Below are positions 47,945 to 60,144 of a stretch of DNA of 64,000 nucleotides, in pieces; the stretch's first letter is position 1; the number at the start of each line of letters is the position of its first letter. Made by a program: the position numbers and the translations under genes. The stretch is from Trissonchulus latispiculum (lineage: Eukaryota > Nematoda > Enoplea > Enoplida > Ironidae). The stretch is from positions 28,489-92,488 of the forward strand of contig JASAND010032022.1 of assembly GCA_030248195.1 (NCBI GenBank), in the 5' to 3' direction. The notes below the pieces were generated by a model. That model ran no database searches, was not told the origin of the DNA, and saw nothing but the letters and a program-made list of their open reading frames with translations.

Positions 47945-48570
47945 ATAGTAGAAGCTCCATATGTGCGTCACCCTTTTTGTGCGATTTTGACTTTTTGACT
48001 TTCTCGATTTTTACCAAAAGCTGTGATTATCTGACAAACCTGAAACTTTTTCTGATGGTTAATTAACATATTCTAAAGATATTTTATCAATTTTACGACC
48101 TATTTTGCTACACAACAATCTCTATGATTTTTTAATTAATAAAAATTTAGACTTGACGCACTTTAAGGACTATGTCCTAATGTGCGTCGCTAGTGTCCAA
48201 ATGTGCATCACATATCCGAATGTGCGTCACCTGCTGTTTTTTTTACTAAAAACAATATTTGTCAGAAATTTCACGTCCAGAATCAAAATCAGCATGTGTA
48301 ATTTAGTCTTAGCAAGTTTCAACAAATATAAGCTTAAATTCAACAATTAAGAGGTCTCTAACCTGTGTGCCCTAGGCCTTCAACATGTCCGAATTGAAGT
48401 GGAAAATTTTAAATTTGAAAATTCCAATAACCTTTGATTTTCTTCTATTACGTTGGAATTTGGGTTTTAACAATTTTAAAATTAATATTTTCAGATAGAA
48501 AACTAACAAAAATCAACCTTTTATTTTCTGTATTAGTATTTTTGTCCTATCAAGAGCTGGAGTGACGCAC
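47945..48570. repeat. GTGCGTCAC-bearing repeat, possible MITE
   Basis: GTGCGTCAC occurs near the left end (47961) and, inverted, near the right end (48563, GTGACGCAC). Further ATGTGCGTC, TGACGCAC and ATGTGCATCAC words lie at 48155-48230. This could be a degenerate inverted-repeat element; no target duplication is evident. Confidence 0.35.
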
Positions 48571-48579
48571 TTTAGGGGG

Positions 48580-51180
48580 TTCTGACCTAAATTACGAAAT
48601 AAAATTTAATAAATTCTAGAACTTCTTAATTTAAACAAAATTGCATATCACAAAATAGAGCATATGTTGAGGATTGAAATGATGGTTTAAACAACCAAAT
48701 TGCTCTAGTACAGCACTTTTTATAGTCATAGCTGTTCTTTCTCAATCTTTAGCAGTGCATATAAATTAGAAAAAGTTTAAAATCAATGTAATTAAAATTT
48801 ATTTTAATCTATTCAGCCAGTGTATGCTGAGGTATTTTGAATCTTAGACTCCTACGTTAGTAATTATGAGAAAGGTCTAATTCAAATTCAAATTAATTAA
48901 TTCAAAGTCATTAATTAATTCGGATTCAAATTAATCTTAAAAGGAAACAGCAGTCAATGGAATCGTGTCAAACATGGGCGTTAAAATTATCGTGTAAACT
49001 AATTATTTACTCGACAAAATCAAGAGTACAGAATAGATATGTGCAACTTCAAGTAAAAAATTGCGTAAAAAGTTTGTTTAAATATCATCTACTTTAATGT
49101 TTTTATTCGCAATTCTTAAGTCAAGCCTCCTACAGAGAGTGCTTTCTGTATCCTTTTGTGCAGTGATTTTGTGGTAATTTTTCGAAATGCTATAACTTTC
49201 GCAATTTTGGGAGTTGGAAAGAGCTTTATACATCATTTCAAAGCTGTTAATCTGTACATTCACATAAGCTTTTGAAACAAAATTAGCAAATACATAGTAA
49301 AAATTTTCTCACATGCTGCCATCTGACAAGCGGAATCTAGACCAAAAATTTTTGAACACCGATTTCTCAAAACTGTAGAGTCGGCCAAAATTTCTTCTTG
49401 TGCCATGATATGAATTATGAAGGACATGTGGGCCGAGGGACATTTTGTGGATTTGGCTCAACAAGTCTCAATACTCCATAAAATCTGGCAAATGTGCGAT
49501 GACACGAAAGTTCGCAACTTTGTATTCAGGTTTCTAGCAACTGGAGACGTTTTAGCTGGAACCGAGAAAAATGTCCTTCCGCAATAGTGCGAATTTTTAT
49601 TCCGCCGAAAATCACGCGAATCTATTGAGTAGTTTTTGAGAAATCGATGTTCAAAACAAAATAATCGCAGTTTTGCTAAAACGGTTTTTCAGCGAATTCA
49701 GTAGCGTTAAAGCAACGAACTTCGGTGAATAGGCATTGATAATGCAATTAGACGATGTATCGATTGAGTGTAAATAAGTCAAAATTGTCTGTAAGATTTG
49801 ACTGTAATTTTGAAAAAAAGAAAAAACTGTTTCTTCGAAAATGGCAGTTTTTTGACCCCAAAAATCATTTTTGGCCTGATACTGCCTTAACCACCTGAGA
49901 TACCTCAAAGGTTATAAAAGCAAAAATGTTTATTTTGGTGCCCTCTTTCCAGCCATAACAACCAATCCGGTGTATTGACTACGTACTGAGAGAGTAATGG
50001 CAAAACCAAAAGTTTCTTATCTTTACACCTAAGAATCTGCGACTGGTTCCAGAATGTAAAAGAGCACGAAAATAATATATTTGGAAAGTTTCATCCACTT
50101 TCATAGAGATTGAAGCTTGTAGGGGCGAATTTACACAAAGCGATCAGCTCCTTAAGCGATCTTTTAGAAAGTTTTGGAAGAGACTCTCATCTTATAAGTC
50201 TTTCTAAAAGTGATGCGAACTGACTGCTCTCTTGCTGTAACAAAGCATGAAAGTGTGACTGGAAATTCAGCTACCTTGGTTTGAGCTTACATTTTAGCTA
50301 CATTCTAAAAAATTGTACTCCTTCTACGATTAGTTCAGAAAATTCAGCCTCAATTGGGACGGGGGAGATATACTTAATGCTAACTTTAGCAAAGCTTAGG
50401 CGATTTTGCTCTAGTTTCGAATCGGAGGACTTCAGATTCATGTTCTACGATCCAGAAAACGACTGTAATGTTTCACCAAGATTGATGGCAAAAAATTTTT
50501 TGGTTCCCAATTTTTTGGTTTTTGGAAAAGTTAACAGTTTAAAATTTTTAGAATTTTATTACCAACCAATTAAATATGGGATGGAAAGCATCCATTCAAA
50601 ATTTGAGTTAAATTATTCAAGTTTTGAGAAAGATAAAGCGTTGGGGGGAAATTACTTACTTTACTATTTAATGGGGAGATTGCTTGCTTGATTCTAGAAG
50701 CCCAAAATTAGCATGATTGTATCCATTAAAAACTTAAAAGCCAAAGCTTACATCTCATATAAAATGGCCTTATAACACCAAGTATTTAATATATAAGCAA
50801 TGATGGTTCAAGTTCGGTGTCTCGAAAAGGAATCATCACCTTAACTATTTTAGCTAGATTGACTAAAATTTAATCCGCTAACGTTGTGTTTCTTTATCGC
50901 GAATTAATTTTAATCTATTCTGTTTAAATAAATAAGGCCAGCGTTTATTAATTTCCATTTCGCTGCTACTTATTTTCTAGCATTTGTACTTTGTAAATTT
51001 GCATATTTTTATTTTGCTTAGTTATTAGTTATTCATTTTGTTATTCTTGCGTTGCTAAATACGGACAAATAAAATACAAAAATAATTAGATACTTAACAT
51101 TAGTGTAGCAAAACTATAGTGGTTAGGTTGTTGAAATACATACAATTAATACATTCAGCAAAATAATTTCTCACTCTTAG
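48580..51180. other. AT-rich non-coding stretch
   Basis: No supported gene. A block at 50705-50850 (ATAAAATGGCC onward, ending GGAATCATCACCTTAA) is related to 29800-29936 (ending GGAATCACCACCTTAA), so both belong to one dispersed repeat. A TTTAATCC-rich scrap at 50865-50940 resembles the Harbinger MITEs at 11-12 kb. Confidence 0.4.
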
Positions 51181-51640
51181 AAATGTTCCAGTATAAAGTA
51201 CTGGAATCTTAGTAATTTCCTACTAAAGTGCTCCAGTGCGATAAAGACATAGCGGAGCGATTAGTACTTTCCTACTAAAGTAGTCCAGCTCAGTATTTTA
51301 AAAACTACTGGAAATAGCTAGTAAACTTTACTAGATAATCTATGTAGAACACTTTACTGCTTTGACATACTAACTACGGGAATTTCCAGTAGTTTCTACT
51401 AGATATTTAGTATTATATACTGGACCCCCCCAAAAAATTTTTGGGGGGCATTTTTGGGGGGCAAAAATACTGGATTTTCCAGTAATTTCTACTGGACTCA
51501 GTAGTAGATTAATCTCCTAAAATAGTCTGAGCACCAGGATTTTCCAGTAGTTTTTACTACTTTCTCCAGTGGTTTCTACTAGACTCCTAATACAGTCTGC
51601 GTACCCAAAATACTGGATTTTCCAGTTTTTTTTTTTTGTT
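51180..51640. repeat. Palindromic TACTGGA/TCCAGTA repeat cluster
   Basis: Many copies of TTTCCAGTAGTTTCTACT and its complement alternate over about 450 bp around a CCCCCCCAAAAAATTTTTGG palindrome (51424-51450). The block opens with ACTAAAGTGCTCCAG and closes with TTTAAAGTGCTCCGG. It looks like a compound non-autonomous element. Confidence 0.55.
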
Positions 51641-52145
51641 TTCCCGGTAATTTTTTTTGAACTTTAAAGTGCTCCGGGGGGCGGAAAAATTTTTTTTTTT
51701 TCTTTTTTTTTTTGGTTTTTTTTCTATTATTTTCTCTATTCTTATTTTTTTTTTGCGTAAAAAAAAAAAAAAATTATTTTTTTTTTTTATTCATTTTCTT
51801 TTTTTCTTTTATTTTTTTGTTTGCGTTTCAATCCGGTTGTTATTGGGTGTTTTTCCCAACGCCGCCACCCCCCCCCCTCGGCCGCCCCCGGGGGGGGGGG
51901 GGCGGGGGGGGGGCGAGGCGGCTTCCAAAAATTCCCTCTTTTCCTTTGGTGAAAACAAGGGGGAAAACATAACAAATAAATTACAAATTATATATTTATT
52001 TATTTTTTCTTTTTTTATTCTCTTTTTTCTTTTGGGGGTTGGTGTGTGTAGTGGAGTTGGTGTTTGTGTAGGTGTTTGTTTAATATTTTAAAATATATTA
52101 TTTTATTGTGTGGAGAAAAAATTTGAAATTATGATAGAAGTTTTT

Positions 52146-52181
<36 letters not shown>

Positions 52182-52207
52182 CTTTTGTTTTATTAAAAAA
52201 AAAATAT

Positions 52208-52241
<34 letters not shown>

Positions 52242-52315
52242 CTTTTTTTATTTCTTTTTATTTCTTTAGTTTCAAAAAATATAAATTTTAAATTTTTTTT
52301 TTTTTTTTTTTCTTT
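51615..52315. repeat. Homopolymer-dominated low-complexity block
   Basis: Runs of T up to about 40, runs of A up to 13, and a C-run/G-run block at 51868-51915. This is unlike the rest of the window and could be real low-complexity DNA or consensus error. The open frames inside consist almost wholly of F/L/I or G/P and are not coding. Confidence 0.8.
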
Positions 52316-52699
52316 TAATATGTAATGAAATTGGTAAAATTGGAAATTAAAATCTGTCTAAAGCAATTAAAACATGGTCAGGACTTGTGAAATCGGTGAA
52401 GAAGAATCTCCCTGCCATAGATTTGCGAGGAAGCTAACGATTATCACTATGGAAAGTAATTAATAAATGATGTCCAAGCAATAACTGTATGAATTGTCTT
52501 GTGTCTGCCTAGCCAGAGTTGTCTAGTACTCAATATTAAAGGGAAAATTCTTAAATAGGGACCAAGGTTTGCACTCAATTAAGGTAGAAATCTCAGTAGC
52601 ATGAACGATTTCCAGTGTAAGTAAGCTGAAATATGGTTTAAATTACTAATAATACTAATTTAGAAGAGTAAATGAAGGGTTAATTCGGTCACCTATCCC

Positions 52700-55600
52700 C
52701 TGATAATCGGAGTTGTCACTCCATCCGATTTTAAATAGCAGCAGCTTGCTAAATTCGTAAAGGACATTAGAGGATATTAGTGAGTTGTCACTCCCCACGA
52801 AGGAAAATGCCATAAATTGACCAATCTTAAGAGTTTTAATGAGTTGTCACTCATAACTTGAGTTAAGAATGTCCTTTCTTCACCACTTTGTACGTTTTCA
52901 TTGACTAAACGACTAAACGTGAATTAGCAGGAAGTCACTAGCTTTTAATGGGCAATTACACGTTTAATCAGCCGAAAATGGGTCATCAAAATACCTATAA
53001 AGTGGAAATTCGCACAGAAAAACGAAGAATATTGGAAGATGGTTCCGTTTTAGGTAGAAAACAACTAAGTACGTAGTTACATAGGCTTAATTAGGGCTAA
53101 TTAGTACTAATTAGGTAATAATTAATTAATTTTAACAATTTTGGGTTGAAACATGACTTGGGCCCATCTGAAAGAGGAATTGACGCTGATTCCGAAAATC
53201 TCAACCCGACGTCCTAACTCCCAAAATTAAGAAAGTTACAAACAAAAAGGGGTTTTAAAAAAGGTTACACTTGGATGGTGTAATTTTAGCGTTCTAGAAC
53301 AAAAAGGCGTTCTAGAACATCTTTTCTTTTTGGTTTGACTTAAGTCAAACCCTTTCTTTCATTTCTTTCATCCTCCTGTTGGGCCTCTCTCTTCTAGGAC
53401 CCAACAGTTGTCTTCCCCTTGAGACTTGGCCGAAAACAAAGCCAACAAGGAGGAAAAGGGAAATCAGTGCGTCTTTTGGCCCAAGTAGTGTTAAGAAGGG
53501 GGGGGCCGTTGGCCTCTATTAATAATAAAATGTAAACTAAACAGTAGCTAGGTACACGTACGTACTTATATGGAGTATGTTTATGTAATTGGTATGTTCA
53601 AGTAAATTATGTAGCTTCTGTAATAATTAGACAAAGTTTGGAAATTTTAGTAAATTCTCCCGCTGGTTACGTTTACATGTTAAAGAAAAGTTCCCAAAAT
53701 TCTACCAAGTTTTAGGGCTAGAGATCCATCAAAAAAGGGTCAGTTGGAGGGCAATAATTCTCGAAACTCATTAATATTGACCCTCGGCGGTCAGCTGGCC
53801 CGCCTCGCCGCTGCGCCCCATATGTAAAAGGTGGCAAGCTTCTGGAAGCTTCCAGAACTTTCCAGAAGCTTTGCCTCAAAATCAAAAGAAAATCCGCCTC
53901 TAAAGTCACTAATGACCTGTCATCGGGCTGCCAGCAAAACTGTCAGCCCGACCCCAAAATTTTCTTTCTAATCAGTGTTCGTTTGAGTGCGACCGAGAGC
54001 GGTTGCTTTCCCCCCTCCCTTCTAGTGTGCTCTCCAGTGCAGTTGTTACCTGCATGGGGACTAAAAGTACACTCTCCCTGGTTAGGATAAAAGCGTAGGA
54101 CTTTTCTGGCCTTCGGGCCAGAAAAAGAAGCTGAGATTTTGACCACGAACACTACAAATTCAGGGCCATATAGGTTTGTTATACCTGGCCAGAACCCGCA
54201 ACGAGGACGAAAATCCTAGGAAATCAGCGGCCATTTTGGCCATTTTTTAATATATTGAGGCCTTTTGGCCACTTTTAATGTGTGATGCTTTTGGGCCTTC
54301 GGGCCAAGTTTTTTCTACAGTTTATAAGGCCAACGAACCAATTTTTATGTGTATTTTGGACCAGTGAGTCCCGCTTTTCGTAGTATCCTGGGCCTAAGGC
54401 CAATTTTAAGTTCTCTGGCATGTGTGGGCCCTTGAGTCACTTTCAGTTCTTTTATTTTAAATTGTTATTAACATTATTTTATTATTCTAATGACAGGGAC
54501 AGCTCATGTAAACCCCTCCTGTTCGATGGAGGTCTTGAGAATTGTCCCTACTTTTGTTTTTCTGTTCTTATAACCGACACTCTTCTGCTATTGAGGTTTG
54601 CTGACCTCCTCCCCTCATTATTCTGTTTTATTTAGTATCCTTTTATTTGTACTTTTCGGTCAAGCCACGACCAACATTTTTACCACGATTATAAGGCTCG
54701 TTGGCCAGTAAATTCGGGGTTTTGACGTAGAATATGGGATATTGAGTGGGGACCCAACCACTGAGTTTGAGCTAGAGGGTCCATTTGCTACGACCCTAGA
54801 ATGCTAAGCTAGTAATAGGAATTATTACCCCACAGCTGGCAACTAGGAGTTGCCGGCCTTATTGTTTTGTCACGGCTTTGTTAAGCCCAAAAGTCATTGT
54901 CTGTGATTTGTAATTGTTTGTCGTAGGTCGGTACGAAAATTAATAGGTTATCAAAAGTGTGAAAAAGAGTTTTTTACATGAAGTCATAAAATAATCGCTT
55001 GTCTTATAATCCAATAGTTTTCTAATAATTAATAATCAAGCGTTTCACGGGGAATGACCGGCTTCCCTATTTGTAATCTAGTTAATTGTGAGTAGTTTTG
55101 TTTTTAGTAATGATTGCTTAGCAATCATTACTCACGTGGCTTTCTCAAAGTTCCAAAGTTCATCAAAGTTGCCAAATTTCCGCGCTAAAAGTCGAGTTTT
55201 AGGACTCTAAAACTCGCAACAAAATTCATCTAATATTTCACTAATTTTAACAACTAATAATTGTTTTTACCGTGTGTCTGAACTCCTAGTTAGGGCTATA
55301 TAAGGTTTAATAAGTCAACATTAGGGTCCTTAAACTGTCCATAGGTGTGTGTGCGATTGAGATTAGTTAGGTAAGTACCTACTTGAGAGGTCGTGTGTGT
55401 GTGAGAGTGTGTGTGTGACGGGATGAATGGCATTGTGTAGTTGTATGTTTGGTATGAATGATTGTATGACTGTTGATATGAATATGTGTTGTACGAATGT
55501 CGGAGTATGTGATGTCGGGAATGCTGTTCGAATGTCGTGTGAATGAGGATCAAGTGCCTACTTATTTAGGTGATCTGAACAGTGTGTAAGTGTTGTATGA

Positions 55601-57145
55601 CGGATGTTTGACTTAGTAATAGGATTACGATTATTAAGCGCTAGTTAGTCAGAAAGTGTGTAACTGCTGTATGTGTGTAGGATGTGATTGAATAAGTGAT
55701 TGTTCCTATCTGTAACGAGTGTCTGTGCGTATAGTTGTGTGAAGCACCAAAATTAGTTAGGACTCCTATAGTACGCAGGAAAACAATAATAGGTAAGGTA
55801 GTTCTAGTGGATGAGTCCTGTATGCATGTCTGTAAGTTTGCGAATGAATGATTACGTGGGAAATTTAGGTCTAGGTTTAAAGTAGCAAATATGCAAATGA
55901 GGTCCAGACCAAGGGATCTAGGGTCACGGGGACCCCGTATTAGGTCCCTACTGGTCGGAAAAAAGGTTATCCTCGATTCGTCCGCGTAGGCCACTCTTTG
56001 TTAAGAGTGCGGACGAATCGCATGAAGGAAAACTCTCCAATGGTTGATCGTTCTGCTCAAAATCAATACACTGTGCTATTGCTATTGTAATTAACTATAT
56101 TTAACCTAGATCTTGACTGTCGTCGTTTTTAGTTCAAGACTGACACATGTTGTTATTGCCATTTCTAGTCGGTTCAGTTATATGCAGCGCAAATTTCGTC
56201 CGTAATTAGGACCGCAAGGACGGTCTGGCACCATTTCATGACAGTGCCCGTGTTTAAGGAAAAATCTAGCAAAACCCTGTCTCATAACAATTCAGCAAGG
56301 GTAGAAGCTTAACCTTGCTCAGTCAATAACCTCAACAAATATGGGTTATAACGACCTTTCATAAATGGCAATAACCAGCATCAGCAAACCGATAAACTTA
56401 GTTAATATTAAATGGTAGTCATTACTGTACTTGGAACGAGCAGGATAACAATTAGCTATGTAGGTATTAGGGATAATTATTAGAACCATCTTCCAATAAA
56501 GGCAAAGAAATCAACGAAGTGCACAAAGTTAATCAGTTTCCGAAGTACTATATCTGTTAAAGCAGGAAGTTGTTACCTTCCTCCTTAAGGGCCCGGGACA
56601 ACGGAGGCCTTAAACTTGCCTACTATATGTTTATCAAATCTACGAGTTAACGTCTTTTCTGCTTAATTTAATATTTGTCATAAACAGGAAGTTGTTACCT
56701 TCCTCACCCGGACCCGGAAAACTAAAGGTCCTAAGCCTAATCACGCTAGAACAAAGTGGCAATACACGTTTCAAGACGATTAGAATCTGCCTGTTTCGAA
56801 AGGGCTCAAAATAACCGTAATCTCACGCTCCCAGTTTGGGTTGCATTGAAACAAAAAGTATAAGGCGAAATCATGTCGTAATGGCAATTTCTTGCGCAAG
56901 AGTGCAAGAAATTGTGCGAAAAATGGTATTTCGCCTCAAAGTTAACTCTCAATGCGGCGATATTGTTAAAACTGCACCAAATCAAGATATTCTCGCTAAA
57001 CCTTCAAGTTATCACAACGAAGTCGAGTCAATAAGTCTAATTCATGTTCAGAAAGCCAAAAATGTGATTAATGGTTGCTGGGTTCGAATCCCGCACCTAT
57101 AACTTGTACTAATGGGTTTTAACCCATTTGATTCAGGTGCGGACG
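52700..57145. repeat. Hairpin-studded non-coding region upstream of the retroelement
   Basis: Perfect stems include 52709-52722 and two further GAGTTGTCACTC (52782, 52841). Others are 53836-53871 (12 bp), 53924-53950 (7 bp), 54102-54125 (10 bp with a TTCG tetraloop), 54293-54307 (second TTCG hairpin), 55106-55132 (12 bp, 3-nt loop), 55193-55216 (10 bp), 55974-56020 (12 bp plus inner 6 bp), two AGGAAGTTGTTACCTTCCT (56564, 56686), 56864-56935 (8 bp enclosing an 11-bp stem at 56885-56914) and 57091-57142 (8 bp enclosing another 8 bp). No coding exon is seen. It may be LTR or leader of the element that follows, or a separate structured locus. Confidence 0.6.
57078..57098 (+). other. tRNA T-arm / B-box-like motif
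   Basis: CTGGGTTCGAATCCCGC contains the pol III B-box consensus GGTTCGAATCC with a partial T-stem. I cannot fold a full tRNA upstream of it, so it is at most a relic or a chance B box inside the hairpin region. Confidence 0.3.
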
Positions 57146-58011
57146 AGAACAGATCTCCTGCCTGAATTAGCCGAATTCTGCCTCTGGATAATCAGTTGAG
57201 GATCGTGCACTGTCAGCCCTGTATTGTGATTATTAGTGTTGGAAGGCCGAAGAGCCAGTGTTAATCAGTTGGAATCGGATCAATTGTGGAACTCAGATAC
57301 TATTTGGACCTCAGAGTAGGTATTCTTGCTGAGTCAGAGATTGACATAGACTTTTGAAGGCAGAGACGGTTTTTGGAATTGCACTGAATCATCTGTGGGA
57401 CCTGAAACCTAACAAAACGAACTGGACCTTATTTTCCGCTACTCTAAAATAACACTTTACCTTTTACCTCAAAAGATGAATCTTTTTGAACTAATCGTCA
57501 GCCTTATCGAAGGGGTTATCACCCCATGTCTCTGGTCTAACTAATCAGTGGTAGTTACAAGTCAATCGGAGATAGAAGACATAAAGAAGAGATTAAATAT
57601 AAACCTACCTTGTACTAACACCATAACCGCTCCCAGGAAACTCCCAACCAGACCGACCCTTGCGTTGTCCCCCCAGGTGACCGAACAGCATCCGAAAGTG
57701 CTATTGTTACTGGCATTTCGGGCTCACCCACAGACCGGAATCTTGAACTACTAACAACTTTAATCTAGTTGAATTATCCTTTCTGTAGCTTTTGTTATTA
57801 TCATATTATTGTCCTTGGTAAGGAGGACGGATAAAGAGTTCTAACTTAAAGCACGAGCACAAGCATATAGGGACAGCACAGTAGAGTTTAGTGGTAGATT
57901 ACGACAAGAGGAAGAAAGAAAGAATTAATCGGTTGAGTTAAAGAGTCAAGACCTTGTCCCTACAATAATTACTAATTTGGGTAAACTGAGTACTGGCAAC
58001 TCTGGCAAACC

Positions 58012-58640
58012 ATTGTACTGTTTGCTGTTAACTATATAGCTGTATTGTAAGTTGCCAATTGTACTGTTTGCGGTAGTATTATTAGTTGTACGCGTGTATC
58101 CACAATTGTTCGTATTATAATAACTCTTGCTGTTTGTATCAATAAATTGCCGTGCCTTAAAATCAGTCGCATTAACTAAGGCACCTATCCTGATCAATAT
58201 CTTGGAGCCATATCGGACCCCTGAACAAGTAAGTGATTGTAGTCAGACCCCTTGGACCCTACAAAGACAGCGTGATTCCGGATCTTGATTTGTCAATCAA
58301 GGTCTATACACTAGAGTTCATTGTTACTGAACCAAGTTGCCCTCTGGAAAGCAAGTGTCGACCCCGCTTGCTGACGACATCAACGGAGCCTAACCCCTAC
58401 CTAAACGAACTCACGATCAAGACCCCACCCAGGTTGGCTGCAGGGAATTCTCAGTTTTGGACACACCACCTTCTGAGAATCCGGTGCCTAAGTTTATCAT
58501 TACCGATAAACGCGCTGACCTTCCGTGTCTTGAAGTGGTTGTTACCCTAAGCCTGCGTCTTGTCAGACCAAGGAGGACCTGAATCCTGCCGAAAAGAAAT
58601 TGGAGCCAAATCCAAGCCACTTCATTACACGGTAAATACA
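58012..58640 (+). repeat. 3' part of a putative 5' LTR
   Basis: A TATA box (ACTATATAG, 58031-58039) lies between two direct copies of ATTGTACTGTTTGC (58012-58025, 58058-58071). AATAAA follows at 58141-58146, about 108 bp later, consistent with U3-R. The LTR would end at ...TACA (58640), five bases before the primer binding site. The 5' boundary cannot be set because the 3' LTR is outside the window. Confidence 0.5.
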
Positions 58641-58645
58641 GATTT

Positions 58646-58665
58646 TGGAGCCCCCAGTGAGGATC
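58646..58665 (+). other. Primer binding site complementary to a tRNA 3' end
   Basis: TGGAGCCCCCAGTGAGGATC. Its complement reads as GATC (end of a T loop), CTCAC (T-stem), TGGGGGC (acceptor), U discriminator and CCA, which is exactly tRNA 3'-end architecture over 20 nt. It lies 144 bp before the gag ATG. I do not assign the tRNA species. Confidence 0.65.
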
Positions 58666-58809
58666 ACCCTACGAAGATTATCCAGTTGGACAACCTGCCA
58701 GTGAGGACAATCACGACCCAAGGACTCAATCATTAAGATCAGGCGAGGATCCACCCTTACCCTATCAAGGAATCAGTTAAGACCCTACCGATCAACTCAA
58801 GAAGAAAGT

Positions 58810-60144
58810 ATGGAGCAGTTTGACCCCGCAGATGATAATGGAAATGGACCCCCTAACATGGCATTGCCCAATGCCCCTCCTGGACCCCCCGGAATTCCCC
58901 CTCCCTATAACCCCCAAATGCCCCAGATGGTTTTCCCCCAGATGCCTATCCTACATAATGGAAATGTGGAGGACCTTCTAGGCCAGCTGCGTGACAGTAT
59001 CCAGAATCAGGCCATTGCTGCCTCCTACCGAGATATGCACATTTACTCCGGAAAGGACCATGAAAACTTCGATGATCACCTGGTCAACTACGAGAAGTTC
59101 AGCCAGAGGCTCAATCTGGACGACTACCAGAAAGTCATGAACATCTCCTCTACCCTCCGAGGTCGAGCTGCAGAGATTTATAAATGCATGCCCAGAGGCG
59201 CCATGCAACAGGACGATTGGGAAGCCTCTGTAAGAGCCCTCAGAGAAGTCATGATCCCTCCCATGACAGATATGCATGCCACGGCCAAACTGTTCAGCAT
59301 CAGGCAAATGCCGCACGAATCAGTTGCCGATTTTTCCCTCAGATTGCAGAAATATGCCCGAATTGCCTGGGAAGACCGAGGAGATCCGGGTATGCTTGAA
59401 GATATCAAATTAAAGACCTTCCTCATAGGATTGCGGAACGAATTCAAGCCGCACGTCCCTATGGACACCGCAGATTACTCCCTGGCCTTTAAGAAGGCCC
59501 GAGCTGCAGAAGGCGTCTACCCTGGAGAAGGAACCCCTGCCTTTCTGGAAGTGGACCCTGAAGCCTCCATTCCAAATACAAACCTCACCGGCCCAGCCCT
59601 CCTTAATACCATCAGTTCCCTAGTCCAGAGTACTGCACTGCTTGCCAATGAGATCAAGGAAATCAAGATTTCAGGAAATGAACCGTCCAGATCAGCTCTC
59701 CCGCCCCGGAAGGGAAATGATAAGATCCCATTTCCCAATGATTTCAGGTGTTTCAACTGTGGAAGAGCAGGACACTCCAAGCGCGAGTGCAGATCGCCTG
59801 GAGGTGGAGCCTACCGACCCAGAAACGATTTCGCCGGCCCGCCGCGCAACAACTACAACAACAATGGCAATGGAAATTCCAATAATTTCCGACCCAACAA
59901 TGGGCAGCCAAGGTACCCCCCTACTGGCAATGGAATGAACAGAAACTACAACGAACGATATCCACCCAGAAATGGGCCTCCTGGACAACACCAGCAATAC
60001 CCCCAGCCGAAGCCTCAGTGGAGCAGAGATAATGGGCGCAATGCCAATGAAGTTGTCCATGCACCCTACGGGTTAAGATTTGCTGACGTGGGTCATCAGA
60101 GGAACCCACCTCCTATGGTCCAAGCCATAAGTGCCATAACCTAA
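58810..60144 (+). CDS. gag: Gag polyprotein of a retrovirus-like element, intact
   Basis: 444 residues from ATG 58810 with no interruption. The proline-rich N-terminus contains PPPY (residues 30-33), a late-domain motif used by retroviral Gags to recruit NEDD4-family ligases for budding. Residues of about 75-240 are a Ty3/gypsy-type capsid (HIYSGKDHENFDDHLVNYE, a RGRAAEIYK helix, then SVADFSLRLQKYAR). A CCHC zinc knuckle (C314, C317, H322, C327) follows, and then a disordered Asn/Gly/Pro-rich tail. Codon use is more GC-rich than the host genes nearby. Gag would assemble particles and bind the RNA genome. The frame ends at TAA 60142; the next ORF is open in the +1 frame from 60140. Confidence 0.88.
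   Translation: MEQFDPADDNGNGPPNMALPNAPPGPPGIPPPYNPQMPQMVFPQMPILHNGNVEDLLGQLRDSIQNQAIAASYRDMHIYSGKDHENFDDHLVNYEKFSQRLNLDDYQKVMNISSTLRGRAAEIYKCMPRGAMQQDDWEASVRALREVMIPPMTDMHATAKLFSIRQMPHESVADFSLRLQKYARIAWEDRGDPGMLEDIKLKTFLIGLRNEFKPHVPMDTADYSLAFKKARAAEGVYPGEGTPAFLEVDPEASIPNTNLTGPALLNTISSLVQSTALLANEIKEIKISGNEPSRSALPPRKGNDKIPFPNDFRCFNCGRAGHSKRECRSPGGGAYRPRNDFAGPPRNNYNNNGNGNSNNFRPNNGQPRYPPTGNGMNRNYNERYPPRNGPPGQHQQYPQPKPQWSRDNGRNANEVVHAPYGLRFADVGHQRNPPPMVQAISAIT

Noticed and set aside
50281..50691. 136-codon open frame on the + strand
   Set aside because: Starts at a non-ATG codon, no motif, and lies next to sequence shared with a dispersed repeat at 29.8 kb.
51657..52091. A 144-residue frame rich in F, L, I and G
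   Set aside because: Low-complexity poly-T and poly-G translation in a doubtful sequence block.
55296..55994. Minus-strand frames rich in T, H, Y and S
   Set aside because: Derived from GT-rich sequence; no ATG context, domain or splicing support.
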